From: JACDHG01 sp963811585
GTDB lineage: Bacteria; Actinomycetota; Actinomycetes; Propionibacteriales; Nocardioidaceae
Assembly (NCBI GenBank): GCA_963811585.1
Contig: CAWERR010000009.1
Span: forward strand, 186,001 to 250,000
Direction: 5' to 3'
DNA length: 64,000 nucleotides
Program-made: the position numbers and the translations under genes
Shown here: positions 35,669 through 44,100 of the stretch, one piece after another
Layout of the letters: each line of letters opens with the position of its first letter
Numbering within the stretch: the first letter of the stretch is position 1
Notes under the pieces: model-generated
Databases searched by the model: none
The model's input: the letters and a program-made list of their open reading frames with translations, nothing else
Told to the model about the DNA's origin: nothing

Positions 35669-36914
35669 GCGTTGGTCTCGGCGGGTCCGGGAGTGCGTCG
35701 GCCAGCTCTTCGACCTCGGGCACCGTCGAGGTCTCGCGGGCACCAGGCTGGCTCGCCAGATAGTCGCGAGCGGTCTCGAAGAGCTCGATCTCGTGGCCGG
35801 CGCGCTCCGAGAGGAACCAGCGGTGCTCGAGGACCTCGTGGAAGAACTCGGCAGCCTCGAGCGGACTGCGCCGGTTCGGTGGCGCCATCGCCGTGATCTT
35901 CTCGTAGACCTCAGTGAGCCACTGGTGTGCCACCTGGCCTGGGTCGACGTTGTGTAGCCCACTCGTCGCGGTGTACGCCTTCAGGTCGTTGAGCAGTCGA
36001 CGGGCCTGGTTCTCCTCGACATCGATCCCCGTCAGCCCTTGCAGTACACGCCGATGGTGGCCGGGGTCGACGACCTTGGGCTGGATGCGTACGGACGCAC
36101 CGTCCCAGTCGGTGACGATGTCGAGTTCGTCGATGTCGAAGCCGAGGTCGTTGAGGCGTGAGATGCGTTGCTCGATCCGCCACATCTCGTCGGTCGTGAA
36201 GTCCTCCACCCCGGTGAGCTCACTCCACAGCGCCGCGTAGCGCTCCATGACGTCGTCGACGATCTGGTGCGGGTCGACGTCGTCGCCGAGGAACCCGCCG
36301 GCGCGCAGGTCGAGCATCTCGGCGAACAAGTTGCCCCGCGCGGTGTCGAGGTCGTGCATCCGCTGGCCGTCACTGAGCTGGTGATGCAGCTCGCCCGTCT
36401 CGGCGTCGACGAGGTACGCCGCGAACTCCCCGGCGGAGCGGCGAAACAGCGTGTTGGACAAGGAGCAGTCGCCCCAGTAGAAGCCTGCGAGGTGCAGCTT
36501 CGTGACGAGCACGACCAGCGCGTCGACGAGTCGAACCATCGTGTCCGGGCGGACGCCGCGGGAGAACATCTCCCGGTACGGCATCGATGCGGGGAGGTGC
36601 TTAGTGACCAAGCAGGGTTCCAGTTCCTCGCTCTGCTTGGTCTCGCGACCGGTGACCACACCGACGGGCTCCACTGCCGGGGCATGGAGGCGCCGCAGGT
36701 CACGGAGAAGTCGGTACTCCTGCCAGGCGATGGCGTCGCGGGTCTCCTTGACGGCGTACACCTCACCCCGGACACGCACGAAGCGCACGATGTGACGCGA
36801 CAACCCCCGTGGCAGCAATACGCAGACCCGCTCGTCCCATTCTTCGAGCGGCGCCCGCCACGGCAGCGACACGAGCGCGGGCTGGGGTGTGGTCGCCACG
36901 ATCCGCAGGGCCAT
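35658..36914 (-). CDS. DUF4032 protein with kinase-like N-terminal domain
   Basis: The N-terminal half of this 418-aa protein resembles lipopolysaccharide kinase / WaaP-type protein-kinase folds: YAVKETRDAIAWQEYRLLRDL (ATP-site Lys and Glu helix), then KLHLAGFYWGDCSLSNTLF (HGD-like catalytic loop, here WGDCSLSN) and VDAETGEL (DFG-like position). The C-terminal part is the actinobacterial DUF4032 helical region. It may be a small-molecule or protein kinase; the substrate is unknown. Its 3' end overlaps the convergent dehydrogenase by 11 bp. Confidence 0.83.
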   Translation of the reverse strand: MALRIVATTPQPALVSLPWRAPLEEWDERVCVLLPRGLSRHIVRFVRVRGEVYAVKETRDAIAWQEYRLLRDLRRLHAPAVEPVGVVTGRETKQSEELEPCLVTKHLPASMPYREMFSRGVRPDTMVRLVDALVVLVTKLHLAGFYWGDCSLSNTLFRRSAGEFAAYLVDAETGELHHQLSDGQRMHDLDTARGNLFAEMLDLRAGGFLGDDVDPHQIVDDVMERYAALWSELTGVEDFTTDEMWRIEQRISRLNDLGFDIDELDIVTDWDGASVRIQPKVVDPGHHRRVLQGLTGIDVEENQARRLLNDLKAYTATSGLHNVDPGQVAHQWLTEVYEKITAMAPPNRRSPLEAAEFFHEVLEHRWFLSERAGHEIELFETARDYLASQPGARETSTVPEVEELADALPDPPRPTPSG

Positions 36915-36970
36915 GCCCGATCCTTACATGCCGCTGCGTCCGTGCGCGCGAGCGCTGATCGCGACCCCTG

Positions 36971-37456
36971 CTACGGACGCAAGGGTGGTTCGCGGGTGAT
37001 GCCGTCGTTCTCGGGGGTGGCGAGCCACGCGGGCCCGGGGCCTCGGTCGCCTTGTTCGTCGCCGGGGTTGCTCAGCACGCACGTGCGCAGGCTCAGGCAA
37101 CCGCAGCCGATACACCCGGTGATCTTGGCCTTGAGACGATGGAGGTCGTCGATCTGCTGGTCGATGCGCCCGGTCCACGAGCGTGACACGAGCTCCCAGT
37201 CTGCCTTGGTCGGCGTCCGGCCGTCGGGGAGCCTGGACAGCGCGTCGGAGATCTCGTCGAGACTGAGCCCGACGCGCTGGGCGGCCCGGATGAACGCGAC
37301 CCGGCGCAGCATGTTGCGTGCGTAGCGTCGCTGGTTGCCAGTCGTCCGCTCCGCCGTGAGCAGGCCGACGTCTTCGTAGAAACGCAACGCAGATGCCGCC
37401 ACGCCCGATCGGGCTGACAGCTCACCGATGGTGAGCCGTGACGGCATTCGCGCCAC
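36971..37456 (-). CDS. soxR: Redox-sensing transcriptional activator SoxR
   Basis: This 161-aa MerR-family regulator carries a [2Fe-2S] cluster sensing redox-cycling compounds. The N-terminal winged HTH is LTIGELSARSGVAASALRFY, then the dimerisation helix, then the cluster motif CIGCGCLSLRTC (C-x2-C-x-C-x5-C), and a short C-terminal tail. GTG 37456 has GGAGG 4 nt upstream, better placed than the ATG three codons on. It lies 15 bp downstream of csbD on the same strand, and a SoxR-box-like palindrome lies upstream of csbD, so the pair is probably autoregulated. Confidence 0.95.
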   Translation of the reverse strand: MARMPSRLTIGELSARSGVAASALRFYEDVGLLTAERTTGNQRRYARNMLRRVAFIRAAQRVGLSLDEISDALSRLPDGRTPTKADWELVSRSWTGRIDQQIDDLHRLKAKITGCIGCGCLSLRTCVLSNPGDEQGDRGPGPAWLATPENDGITREPPLRP

Positions 37457-37471
37457 GTTGCCTCCAGACTG

Positions 37472-37645
37472 CTACTTCTTGAACGCGTCCTTGACGTTCT
37501 CGCCGGCCTGCTTCAAGTTCGCCTTGGACTGCTCCCGCTTGCCTTCCGCCTGCTTGTGACGGTCGCCGGTCGCGTCGCCGGTCTTCTCTTTGGCCTTGCC
37601 CTGCAGCTCGTCGGACTTGTTCTTGATCTTGTCGTCGAGACCCAT
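37472..37645 (-). CDS. CsbD-family stress protein
   Basis: This small acidic/basic helical protein of 57 aa has MGLDDKIKNKSDELQGKAKE, the CsbD (PF05532) signature, and Lys/Gln-rich repeats to the end (ENVKDAFKK). CsbD proteins are induced by general stress in Bacillus; the molecular function is unknown. It is the first gene of a two-gene operon with soxR. The ATG 37645 begins the family; codons upstream in frame are not conserved. The SoxR-box-like site about 100 bp upstream suggests redox control. Confidence 0.9.
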   Translation of the reverse strand: MGLDDKIKNKSDELQGKAKEKTGDATGDRHKQAEGKREQSKANLKQAGENVKDAFKK

Positions 37646-37742
37646 ATGAACCCCTGCCTCACGTCGTGGGGATGATCGCCCCGTTGGAACCTGGAACTCA
37701 TGTCGTACCCACAAACACCAGAAGCAATCAGCTTCGACTTGA

Positions 37743-37760
37743 CTTCAAGTTTACTTGATG
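37743..37760. promoter_or_regulatory. SoxR-box-like operator upstream of csbD-soxR
   Basis: CTTCAAGTTTACTTGATG matches the E. coli soxS SoxR box CCTCAAGTTAACTTGAGG at 15 of 18 positions and is AT-rich in a GC-rich region. It overlaps a second inverted repeat, ACTTGACTTCAAGT (37737-37750). It lies 98 bp upstream of csbD. No clear -10 follows it on the minus strand, so the exact promoter is uncertain. Confidence 0.65.
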
Positions 37761-37798
37761 TTCGAGGGAGTCCAACACGAGTGCCCGGACAAGAAGAC

Positions 37799-37828
37799 GC
37801 GGGCTCGACCCACAGCGGTCGAGCCCGC
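37799..37828 (-). terminator. Intrinsic terminator of the subtilisin gene
   Basis: GCGGGCTCGACC, loop CACAGC and GGTCGAGCCCGC form a perfect 12-bp stem about 30 bp past the stop of the minus-strand S8 gene. On that strand it is followed by GTCTTCTTGT, moderately T-rich. Confidence 0.75.
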
Positions 37829-37859
37829 GCCCTCGTTCAGGGGGCTCAGCGTCAGTCGG

Positions 37860-39344
37860 CTAGTTCGCCGTCAGCTGCTGAGCAGCCGCCACTACGTCAA
37901 CGAGACCGTGGCCCTTGTCGTAAGACGTCGTACCGCCAGAGCCGGACTCGTACGCCGCACCGTTCGTGTACTTGTACGCCGTCGACTTGATCGCGGTCTC
38001 GATCTGGGTCGGCGTCGCACCCGGCTTGGCCTGGACCAGCTGGGCGACGATGCCGGCGATGTGAGGCGCTGCCATCGACGTACCGCTGATCGTGTTGAAC
38101 GTGCCCACGTCGAGCGGTCCTGGCCCGTTGCGGGGGTCGAGACCGGTCGCGCAGATCACCAGGTAGAGGCGGCACGAGGACGTGATGTTCTCACCAGGAG
38201 CGGAGATGTCCGGGTACGTCGAGTGGTCGCCGGCCCTGCCGCGCGACGAGAAGTCCGACACGACGCCGTTGCGGGTGCCGGTGTCCTGGTCGTAGTAGGA
38301 CGCCACCGAGATGACGCCGCCCGTCGGGTCCTGGCCTGGTGGGTTGGACAGGTTCGCCGAACCGTCGCCACCGTCGTTGCCGTTGGCCCAGACGGTCAGC
38401 ACACCGTCCTGGGCGAGCTCGCGCTGCAGCTTGACCGTCGCGGAGTTGGGGTCGAACTCGCCGCCGCCCGGAGGGCCGTAGGAGTTGTTAGTAACGCGGA
38501 TCGGCGGGCAGGCCGCTGCGGAGACGCCTGGGCCGCAGGGTGCGGCGTGGTTCTCGAGCACCCAGTTCAGGGCCGCATCCGCGCCGAGGATGACAAGACC
38601 CGCACCGGTCGAGAGCGACACGAGGTTGGCGCCAGGCGCGGCACCGTGCAGGCGTTCGCCGCTGGTCAGCGTCGTCGGGCGGCCGGCGATGATGCCGGCG
38701 ACGTGGGTGCCGTGGCCACCGGCCGACGTGGTGTCGGTGTCAACGTTGTTGGGGACCTGCTGCACTGTGCAGGTCGACTCGAGCAGCGGCTCGCACAGGA
38801 CCTTCTGGTTGCTGACGACCACGGACGAGCCGTCAGCTTCGGTCAGGAACGGGTGCGTCGGGTCGACGCCGGAGTCGATCAGGCCGACGCTGACGCCATT
38901 CCCGCTGAGTGCGGTGCCGTCGGCGCCGCTCAAGGTCTGGAGTGCCTCCTCGCCGCGCGTCGCGACGTTGGAGGTCTCGAGCGTGTACTCGATCGGGGCG
39001 TTGCCCTCGAGGTAGGTGACACCGGGTTGGGTGCGGGCGGTGTCGATCTGTGCCTTGGTGCCGGTGGCGGCGACCACGGCGATGCGGTCGAAGCTGGTGA
39101 CCTTGGTGAGGCCGGCCGCTTCAACGGCGTCGTTGGCCGCTGCCAGCGTGGTGCCGTGGACCATCACGGTGGTGGGTGTCGCTGCGCCGAGCGTGGACAG
39201 CTGGTCCGCCAGGTAGTCCTGGACGGCGGCGGGCCTGTCGTCCGCGATCGACCCGCCTGCGGCCTGGGTGGGCATCGACAGAGCGGCACCGATGACAGCG
39301 GCCGCCAAGCCGATTCCGAATGGAGCGCGCGCAAGATCGCGCAT
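37860..39344 (-). CDS. Secreted S8 (subtilisin-like) serine peptidase
   Basis: This 494-aa exported protease has signal peptide (FGIGLAAAVIGAALSMPTQA), an I9-type propeptide (residues about 55-115: AANDAVEAAGLTKVTSFDRI, then GVTYLEGNAPIEY), and an S8 catalytic domain with Asp in GLIDSGVDPTHP, His in GGHGTHVAGIIAG, oxyanion Asn in TNNSYGPPGG and Ser in SGTSMAAPHIAG. No C-terminal anchor is present. AGGAGGGA precedes the start, and a strong terminator follows. Confidence 0.95.
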   Translation of the reverse strand: MRDLARAPFGIGLAAAVIGAALSMPTQAAGGSIADDRPAAVQDYLADQLSTLGAATPTTVMVHGTTLAAANDAVEAAGLTKVTSFDRIAVVAATGTKAQIDTARTQPGVTYLEGNAPIEYTLETSNVATRGEEALQTLSGADGTALSGNGVSVGLIDSGVDPTHPFLTEADGSSVVVSNQKVLCEPLLESTCTVQQVPNNVDTDTTSAGGHGTHVAGIIAGRPTTLTSGERLHGAAPGANLVSLSTGAGLVILGADAALNWVLENHAAPCGPGVSAAACPPIRVTNNSYGPPGGGEFDPNSATVKLQRELAQDGVLTVWANGNDGGDGSANLSNPPGQDPTGGVISVASYYDQDTGTRNGVVSDFSSRGRAGDHSTYPDISAPGENITSSCRLYLVICATGLDPRNGPGPLDVGTFNTISGTSMAAPHIAGIVAQLVQAKPGATPTQIETAIKSTAYKYTNGAAYESGSGGTTSYDKGHGLVDVVAAAQQLTAN

Positions 39345-39596
39345 GGGTCCCTCCTAGGGGTGGACGTAACGACCCAAGCCGAGCTGTTGCAGACCCCATA
39401 CGAGCCGGTGCGTGGCGTGGGTCACGGTCTATACCCAAACTAACGCGCCGGCGCAGAGAAGGTAACGGCGCGAAACCGGTATCAGGTGTGTGGGTGCGTG
39501 TCGCGTGCTCTGGGTAGTTTGTGCACGATGCCGGTCTCGGTTGCGCCGGTCGGCCTAGAGTCAATGCTCGGGTTGCCGGCCATGCAAGGAGTCCAG

Positions 39597-40325
39597 ATGA
39601 CAGCAGTGCGGCTCGCGATGTGGTCGGGGCCACGCAACATCTCCACCGCCCTGATGCGGGCATGGGAAAACCGCCCGGACAGTCGTGTCGTCGATGAGCC
39701 CCTCTATGCCTGCTATCTCGCCGCCACCGGTGTCGACCATCCGGGCCGCGACGAGGTGCTCGCCGCTGGCGACACCGACTGGCGCTCGGTCGTGACAGCG
39801 TTGCTCGCCCCCGTGCCCGACGATGTCGCTGTCGTCTATCACAAGCAGATGGCGCACCACCTGTTGCCGGAGATGGGCCACGACTGGGTGCCGCGGATGA
39901 CCAACGTCCTGCTGGTGCGCGAGCCGCGTGAGGTGGTGGCGTCATACCTCCGGTCCCGCGACTCGGTGACCGCCGACGACATCGGGCTACCGCAGCAGGT
40001 GCGTCTGTATGACGCTCTGGCCGCCACCGACGAGGCGCCGCCGGTCATCGACGCCGCCGACTTCCTCGGCGACCCCGAGGGCTACCTGCGGGCGCTGTGC
40101 GACCTCGTCGGCGTCGAGTTCACCGGTTCGATGCTGGCGTGGCCGCCGGGGCCACGCGACTCCGATGGCATCTGGGGTCGCTATTGGTACGACGCCGTGT
40201 GGGCGTCGACCGGCTTCGCGCCGTACGAGCGTCGCCACGTCGAGCTCGACACGGCTGGTGCACGCGTCGCCGAGGAGTGCCGGCCGCTCTACGATCGGCT
40301 GCACGAAGCCCGCTGGCGCCTCTGA
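39597..40325 (+). CDS. Sulfotransferase-like P-loop protein
   Basis: This 242-aa protein begins with MWSGPRNISTALMRAWENRP, whose SGPRNIST resembles the PAPS 5'-phosphosulfate loop. LLVREPREVVASYLRSRDSV is the second PAPS-binding region. Proteins of this group are often called sulfotransferase family, with no known acceptor. ATG 39597 has AAGGAG 7 nt upstream. The PAPS source could be the cysDN/cysC genes in this window. It ends 34 bp before the SDR gene, which has its own promoter-like -10. Confidence 0.75.
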   Translation: MTAVRLAMWSGPRNISTALMRAWENRPDSRVVDEPLYACYLAATGVDHPGRDEVLAAGDTDWRSVVTALLAPVPDDVAVVYHKQMAHHLLPEMGHDWVPRMTNVLLVREPREVVASYLRSRDSVTADDIGLPQQVRLYDALAATDEAPPVIDAADFLGDPEGYLRALCDLVGVEFTGSMLAWPPGPRDSDGIWGRYWYDAVWASTGFAPYERRHVELDTAGARVAEECRPLYDRLHEARWRL

Positions 40326-40346
40326 CGCCGCGAACGGGCCACTGAG

Positions 40347-40352
40347 TAGGCT
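40347..40352 (+). promoter_or_regulatory. -10 hexamer of the SDR-RidA operon
   Basis: TAGGCT is followed by 7 nt and ATG 40360, with no ribosome-binding site; a leaderless start is likely. Confidence 0.5.
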
Positions 40353-40359
40353 CGCGCAG

Positions 40360-41115
40360 ATGACGGCGCATGGGCGGATCGCACTCGTGACGGGTGCAGG
40401 CAGGGGCATCGGCCGTGCCGTCGCCGTCGACCTGAGCCGTCGCGGCGCGCGCGTCGTTCTGACCGCCCGCAACGAGGCTGACCTGCGTGAGACGGCGGGG
40501 TTGTGCGTCACGGAGACGCGCACCATCCCCGCTGACATCACCGACCCGGACACCCCCGAGCAGCTCTGGTCGGAGGCCGAGGAAGCCTGGGGCCTGGTCG
40601 ACATACTCGTCGCGAATGCAGGGGCTGGTGTGTCGGCGAAGGTGCAACGGACCTCCGACGAGGACTGGCAGGCGATGCTCGACGTCAATCTGACTGCACC
40701 GTTTCGGTGTCTGCGTCGGGCGCTGCCTTCGATGCTGGCGGCAGACTGGGGGCGTGTCGTCGTCGTCGCCTCCATCGCCGCCAAGATTGGGGAGCCGTAC
40801 ATCGCGGCCTACACCGCGAGCAAGCACGGCGTGCTCGGACTGGTGCGCTCGGCCGCCGCCGAGGTCGCGAAAAGCGGGGTCACGGTCAACGCCGTCTGCC
40901 CCGGGTATGTCGACACGCCCATGACCGACGCGACGGTGGCCGGCATCGTCGCCAGGACGGGGCGCAGCGCCGAGGAGGCACGAGCGATCCTGGCCGCGAA
41001 GCAGCCGAGTGGACGGCTGGTGACACCGGAACAGGTAGCCGAGGCGGTGTGGACGTGCGTGGCCGACGGCACTGTCAACGGGCAAGGGCTCGACGTGGAC
41101 GGCGGCCAGGCGTGA
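40360..41115 (+). CDS. Short-chain dehydrogenase, likely hydroxyacyl-CoA type
   Basis: This 251-aa SDR has LVTGAGRGIGRAVAVDL (cofactor loop), ANAGAG, Ser in VVASIAAKIG, and YTASKHG (Tyr/Lys). The tail PGYVDTPMT and GLDVDGGQA are typical of 3-hydroxyacyl-CoA / 3-oxoacyl-ACP reductase-like members. It starts the run of catabolic genes (RidA, PaaX, CoA ligase, acyl-CoA dehydrogenase, hydratase, oxygenase). Its likely role is oxidation of a hydroxyacyl-CoA intermediate in ring degradation; that is inference from context. Confidence 0.85.
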   Translation: MTAHGRIALVTGAGRGIGRAVAVDLSRRGARVVLTARNEADLRETAGLCVTETRTIPADITDPDTPEQLWSEAEEAWGLVDILVANAGAGVSAKVQRTSDEDWQAMLDVNLTAPFRCLRRALPSMLAADWGRVVVVASIAAKIGEPYIAAYTASKHGVLGLVRSAAAEVAKSGVTVNAVCPGYVDTPMTDATVAGIVARTGRSAEEARAILAAKQPSGRLVTPEQVAEAVWTCVADGTVNGQGLDVDGGQA

Positions 41116-41134
41116 TCGAGGGAGAGAAGTTGCG

Positions 41135-41527
41135 GTGAGTATCGAGCGGATCAACCCCGAAAACCTCGCGCGACCTCGCGGCTTCAGCCACGCGGTCGTG
41201 GCGACCGGACGGGTGGTGGCCCTCGCGGGACAGACGGGGATGGCGGCCGACGGATCCATCGTCGCTGGTGGCGTGGTCGCCCAGTTCGAGCAGGCGCTCT
41301 CCAACCTCGTCGTGGCCCTCGAAGCTTCGGGCGGCAGGCCGGACCAGCTCGTGAGCCTCACGATCTACGCAGTCGACATGGACGACTACCAGGCTCACGG
41401 CCGCGAGATCGGTGAGGTGTGGGGTCGCTTGGTCGGGGGCGAGTTCCCGGCGATGGCCGGCGTCGGTGTCTCCCGTCTCTGGGACGTCGAGGCACTCGTC
41501 GAGGTGCAGGGCCTCGCCGTCATCTGA
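41135..41527 (+). CDS. RidA/YjgF-family protein lacking the usual Arg
   Basis: This 130-aa RidA-like protein would form a trimeric enamine/imine deaminase fold. Signatures are AVVATGRVVALAGQTGMAAD, QFEQALSNLVVALEASGG and VSLTIYAVDMDDY. Where archetypal RidA has PAR (the Arg binding the substrate carboxylate), this protein has FPAMAGVGVSRLWD, so that Arg is Met. Nearby genes degrade a CoA-bound aromatic compound; a substrate whose carboxylate is masked as a thioester would not need the Arg. The start is GTG 41135, 19 bp after the SDR. It overlaps the convergent paaX-like gene by 8 bp. Confidence 0.88.
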   Translation: MSIERINPENLARPRGFSHAVVATGRVVALAGQTGMAADGSIVAGGVVAQFEQALSNLVVALEASGGRPDQLVSLTIYAVDMDDYQAHGREIGEVWGRLVGGEFPAMAGVGVSRLWDVEALVEVQGLAVI

Positions 41528-42353
41528 CCGAGGCGACGTACCTCCGTGCCGACTGCTCGAGCCGGTCGCTCAGGGCGCCGAACAGGTCGGCAGCAGCCTG
41601 ACCCGGCCAGGTCGCCGGCAGCACCTCGTCGGGCAGTCCAGGGTCGAGGAACGGAAGCCTTCGCCACGTCGTCAGCGCCGCCACGAGATCGCGGAACGCT
41701 GCCGCGTCAGCCGTGGTCTTGCGTCGGCGCCACCGTGCCAGCACGGGCGTGTAGGCCGTCAGGAAGTCGTCATACAGCTGGGCGAGCGCGTCGAGGTCCC
41801 ACCACGTTGCGGCGAGATCTGCCACGTCGCCGAACGCCACATGGTCGGCACGGAAGAGGTCGACGTACGACGCCAGCCCATAACGCGCGAGCACATGTCT
41901 GGTCTCCTCCTCGAGCTGCGCCGGGGCCACCCACACACCTGCCGCCACGGTGCCGAATCCCAACCAGGTAAGGCGGGAACGCAAGGTATGACGCTTGCTC
42001 CGCTCGGACTCGGGCACACTGAACACAGCTAACAGCCAGCCGTCTGACAGGCGGGGTCTCGGCCGCTGGAAAATCCGTCGGTCGCCCTCGTCGAGGATCG
42101 CCTTCGCGTCGTCGGAGACTGCATACCCGGCCACGCCATCGACGCGCCGTGACTCGAGGATCCCGCGTCGCTTCAGCCGCGAGATCGATGAGCGGACCGC
42201 CGGCTCGTCGACACCAAGCTCCGCCATCAGGCGGATCAGCGTGGCGATGCTCAGCCAGCCCGGCTCGTCGCGGCCGTAGAGTCCGTAGAGGGTGACGATC
42301 AGAGCGCGCGGCTGGAAGCCGGCAGTCGGCGCAAGCGCCTCGGGCGTCGTCAC
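41520..42353 (-). CDS. PaaX-family transcriptional regulator
   Basis: This 277-aa GntR-like regulator is of the PaaX type, which responds to aryl-CoA thioesters (phenylacetyl-CoA in E. coli). The N-terminal winged helix is TAGFQPRALIVTLYGLYGR, with LMAELGVDEPAVRSSISRLK as recognition region. The PaaX central and C-terminal regions follow (DGWLLAVFSVPESERSKRHT, RLTWLGFGTVAAGVWVAP). It is divergent from the CoA ligase and next to the other catabolic genes, so it probably controls them with the CoA ester as inducer. GTG 42353 has TATCGT 6 nt upstream. Confidence 0.92.
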   Translation of the reverse strand: MTTPEALAPTAGFQPRALIVTLYGLYGRDEPGWLSIATLIRLMAELGVDEPAVRSSISRLKRRGILESRRVDGVAGYAVSDDAKAILDEGDRRIFQRPRPRLSDGWLLAVFSVPESERSKRHTLRSRLTWLGFGTVAAGVWVAPAQLEEETRHVLARYGLASYVDLFRADHVAFGDVADLAATWWDLDALAQLYDDFLTAYTPVLARWRRRKTTADAAAFRDLVAALTTWRRLPFLDPGLPDEVLPATWPGQAAADLFGALSDRLEQSARRYVASVR

Positions 42354-42359
42354 CCGAGC

Positions 42360-42365
42360 ACGATA
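42360..42365 (-). promoter_or_regulatory. -10 hexamer of the paaX-like gene
   Basis: On the minus strand TATCGT is followed by GCTCGG and GTG 42353, again a leaderless arrangement. Confidence 0.4.
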
Positions 42366-42429
42366 GCGAGAAACCAGTACCGGTGTTGCGCGGTCTTGAC
42401 TGCCGTCATCGGAGGGGAATACTGAGCCC

Positions 42430-44037
42430 ATGTCGCCATCGCCGTCGGCCCATGTGGACACGTTCTGTCGCGATCACCTGCCGCCGGTAGACGCCTGGCC
42501 GGAGCTGAGGTTCGACCTGCCTGAGCTGCACTACCCGGACCGGATGAACTGCGCCGCCGTCCTGGTCGACGAGACCGCCACCAGGCTTGGCGATGACCGC
42601 CTCTGCCTGCTCTCGCCGGCCGGTGAGCGGTGGACCTACGGCGATCTCCGTCAGGTCTCCAACCAGATCGCGCACGTGCTCGTCGACGAGCTCGGTGTGG
42701 TCGCGGGCAATCGGGTGTTGCTGCGCGGCCCCAACAACCCCTGGCTGGTCGCGTGCTGGGCGGGTGTTCTCAAGGCGGGTGCAGTGGTCGTCACCACGAT
42801 GCCGCTCCTGCGGCCGGGCGAGTTGAGCACCGTGCATGAGATCGCGCAGATCGACCTCGCCTTGTGTGAGGCTCGGTTCGTCGACGATCTGCGTGCTGCC
42901 GACCTGGGTGCCGCGCCCGTCGTGATCTACGGAGGCGACGAAGCTGACGACCTGACCCGGCTCGCGGCGTCAGCGGACCCCGAGTTTGAGCCGGTCGACA
43001 CGGCGGCGGACGACGTTGCCCTGCTGGCGTTCACGTCCGGTACGACCGGTCGGCCCAAGGCGACGATGCACTTCCACCGTGACGTGCTCGCCAACGCCGA
43101 CACGTTCTCTCGTCATGTCTTGCGCCCAACTCCAGACGACGTGTTCACGGGCACCCCGCCGCTGGCGTTCACGTTCGGGCTCGGCGCGCTCGTCGTGTTC
43201 CCGTTGCATGTCGGCGCCGCGAGCCTGCTCATCGAGAAGGCGTCTCCCGACGAGCTGGCCGACCATGTCGAGACCCATGGGGTCACGATCTGCTTCACCG
43301 CTCCGACGGCGTACCGGGCGATGCTTGCCGTCGGTCGGACCGAACGCCTGGCCACTCTGCGGCGATGTGTTTCCGCCGGGGAGCACCTGCCGAAGGCGAC
43401 CTGGCAGTCGTTCGCTGACGCGACGGGCGTGCGGATCATCGACGGCATCGGCTCAACGGAGATGCTGCACATCTTCATCTCGTCAGCCGACGACGACATT
43501 CGGCCGGGCTCGACCGGCAAGGCAGTTCCCGGTTACGAGGCCACGGTCGTCGACCGCGATGGGTCGCCGGTCCAGGCCGGTGAGGTTGGCCGGCTCGCCG
43601 TGCGCGGGCCGACGGGATGTCGCTACCTGTCCGACCCTCGGCAGGCTGCCTACGTGCAGCACGGCTGGAACATCACGGGTGACACGTTCGTGCAGGACTC
43701 CGACGGCTACTTCTGGTACCAGGCCCGCAGCGACGACATGATCATCTCCTCCGGCTACAACATCGCCGGCCCGGAGGTCGAGGAGGCGTTGCTCGCCCAT
43801 GACGCAGTCGTCGAGTGCGCGGTGGTCGGCATACCTGACGAGGCACGCGGTCAGCTCGTGACCGCTTACGTCGTCGCTGCCAAGGATGTCGACGCAGGCG
43901 AAGCCCTCGCGGCAGAGCTGCAGGCCTTCGTCAAGCAACAGATCGCGCCCTACAAGTACCCCCGCTCCGTGCGCTTCGTCGACGCGCTGCCCCGCACGAG
44001 CACGGGCAAGGTGCAGCGGTTCCGCCTCCGCGAATAG
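42430..44037 (+). CDS. Aryl-CoA ligase (2-aminobenzoate/benzoate-CoA ligase type)
   Basis: This 535-aa ANL-superfamily acyl-adenylate ligase has the A3 motif LLAFTSGTTGRPKATMHFHR, IDGIGSTEMLHIF (A5), WNITGDTFVQD (A7) and YFWYQARSDDMIISSGYNI, with catalytic Lys in PRTSTGKVQRF. The ELHYPDRMNCAAVLVDE N-terminus and the GSTEMLHIFIS motif are typical of the benzoate/2-aminobenzoate-CoA ligase branch. With the monooxygenase/reductase fusion at 46272 it points to activation of 2-aminobenzoate or salicylate. Which one is used cannot be decided here. Confidence 0.88.
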   Translation: MSPSPSAHVDTFCRDHLPPVDAWPELRFDLPELHYPDRMNCAAVLVDETATRLGDDRLCLLSPAGERWTYGDLRQVSNQIAHVLVDELGVVAGNRVLLRGPNNPWLVACWAGVLKAGAVVVTTMPLLRPGELSTVHEIAQIDLALCEARFVDDLRAADLGAAPVVIYGGDEADDLTRLAASADPEFEPVDTAADDVALLAFTSGTTGRPKATMHFHRDVLANADTFSRHVLRPTPDDVFTGTPPLAFTFGLGALVVFPLHVGAASLLIEKASPDELADHVETHGVTICFTAPTAYRAMLAVGRTERLATLRRCVSAGEHLPKATWQSFADATGVRIIDGIGSTEMLHIFISSADDDIRPGSTGKAVPGYEATVVDRDGSPVQAGEVGRLAVRGPTGCRYLSDPRQAAYVQHGWNITGDTFVQDSDGYFWYQARSDDMIISSGYNIAGPEVEEALLAHDAVVECAVVGIPDEARGQLVTAYVVAAKDVDAGEALAAELQAFVKQQIAPYKYPRSVRFVDALPRTSTGKVQRFRLRE

Positions 44038-44100
44038 CTCGCAGTGGCCGACATCGTGCTGGTCCCGGCCGGCATCAGGTCGGCCACTTGCGCAGAGCGG

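Noticed and set aside
37755..39443. 562-codon plus-strand frame
   Set aside because: Antisense to the S8 protease gene, low-complexity Arg/Val/Gly composition, no recognisable domain.
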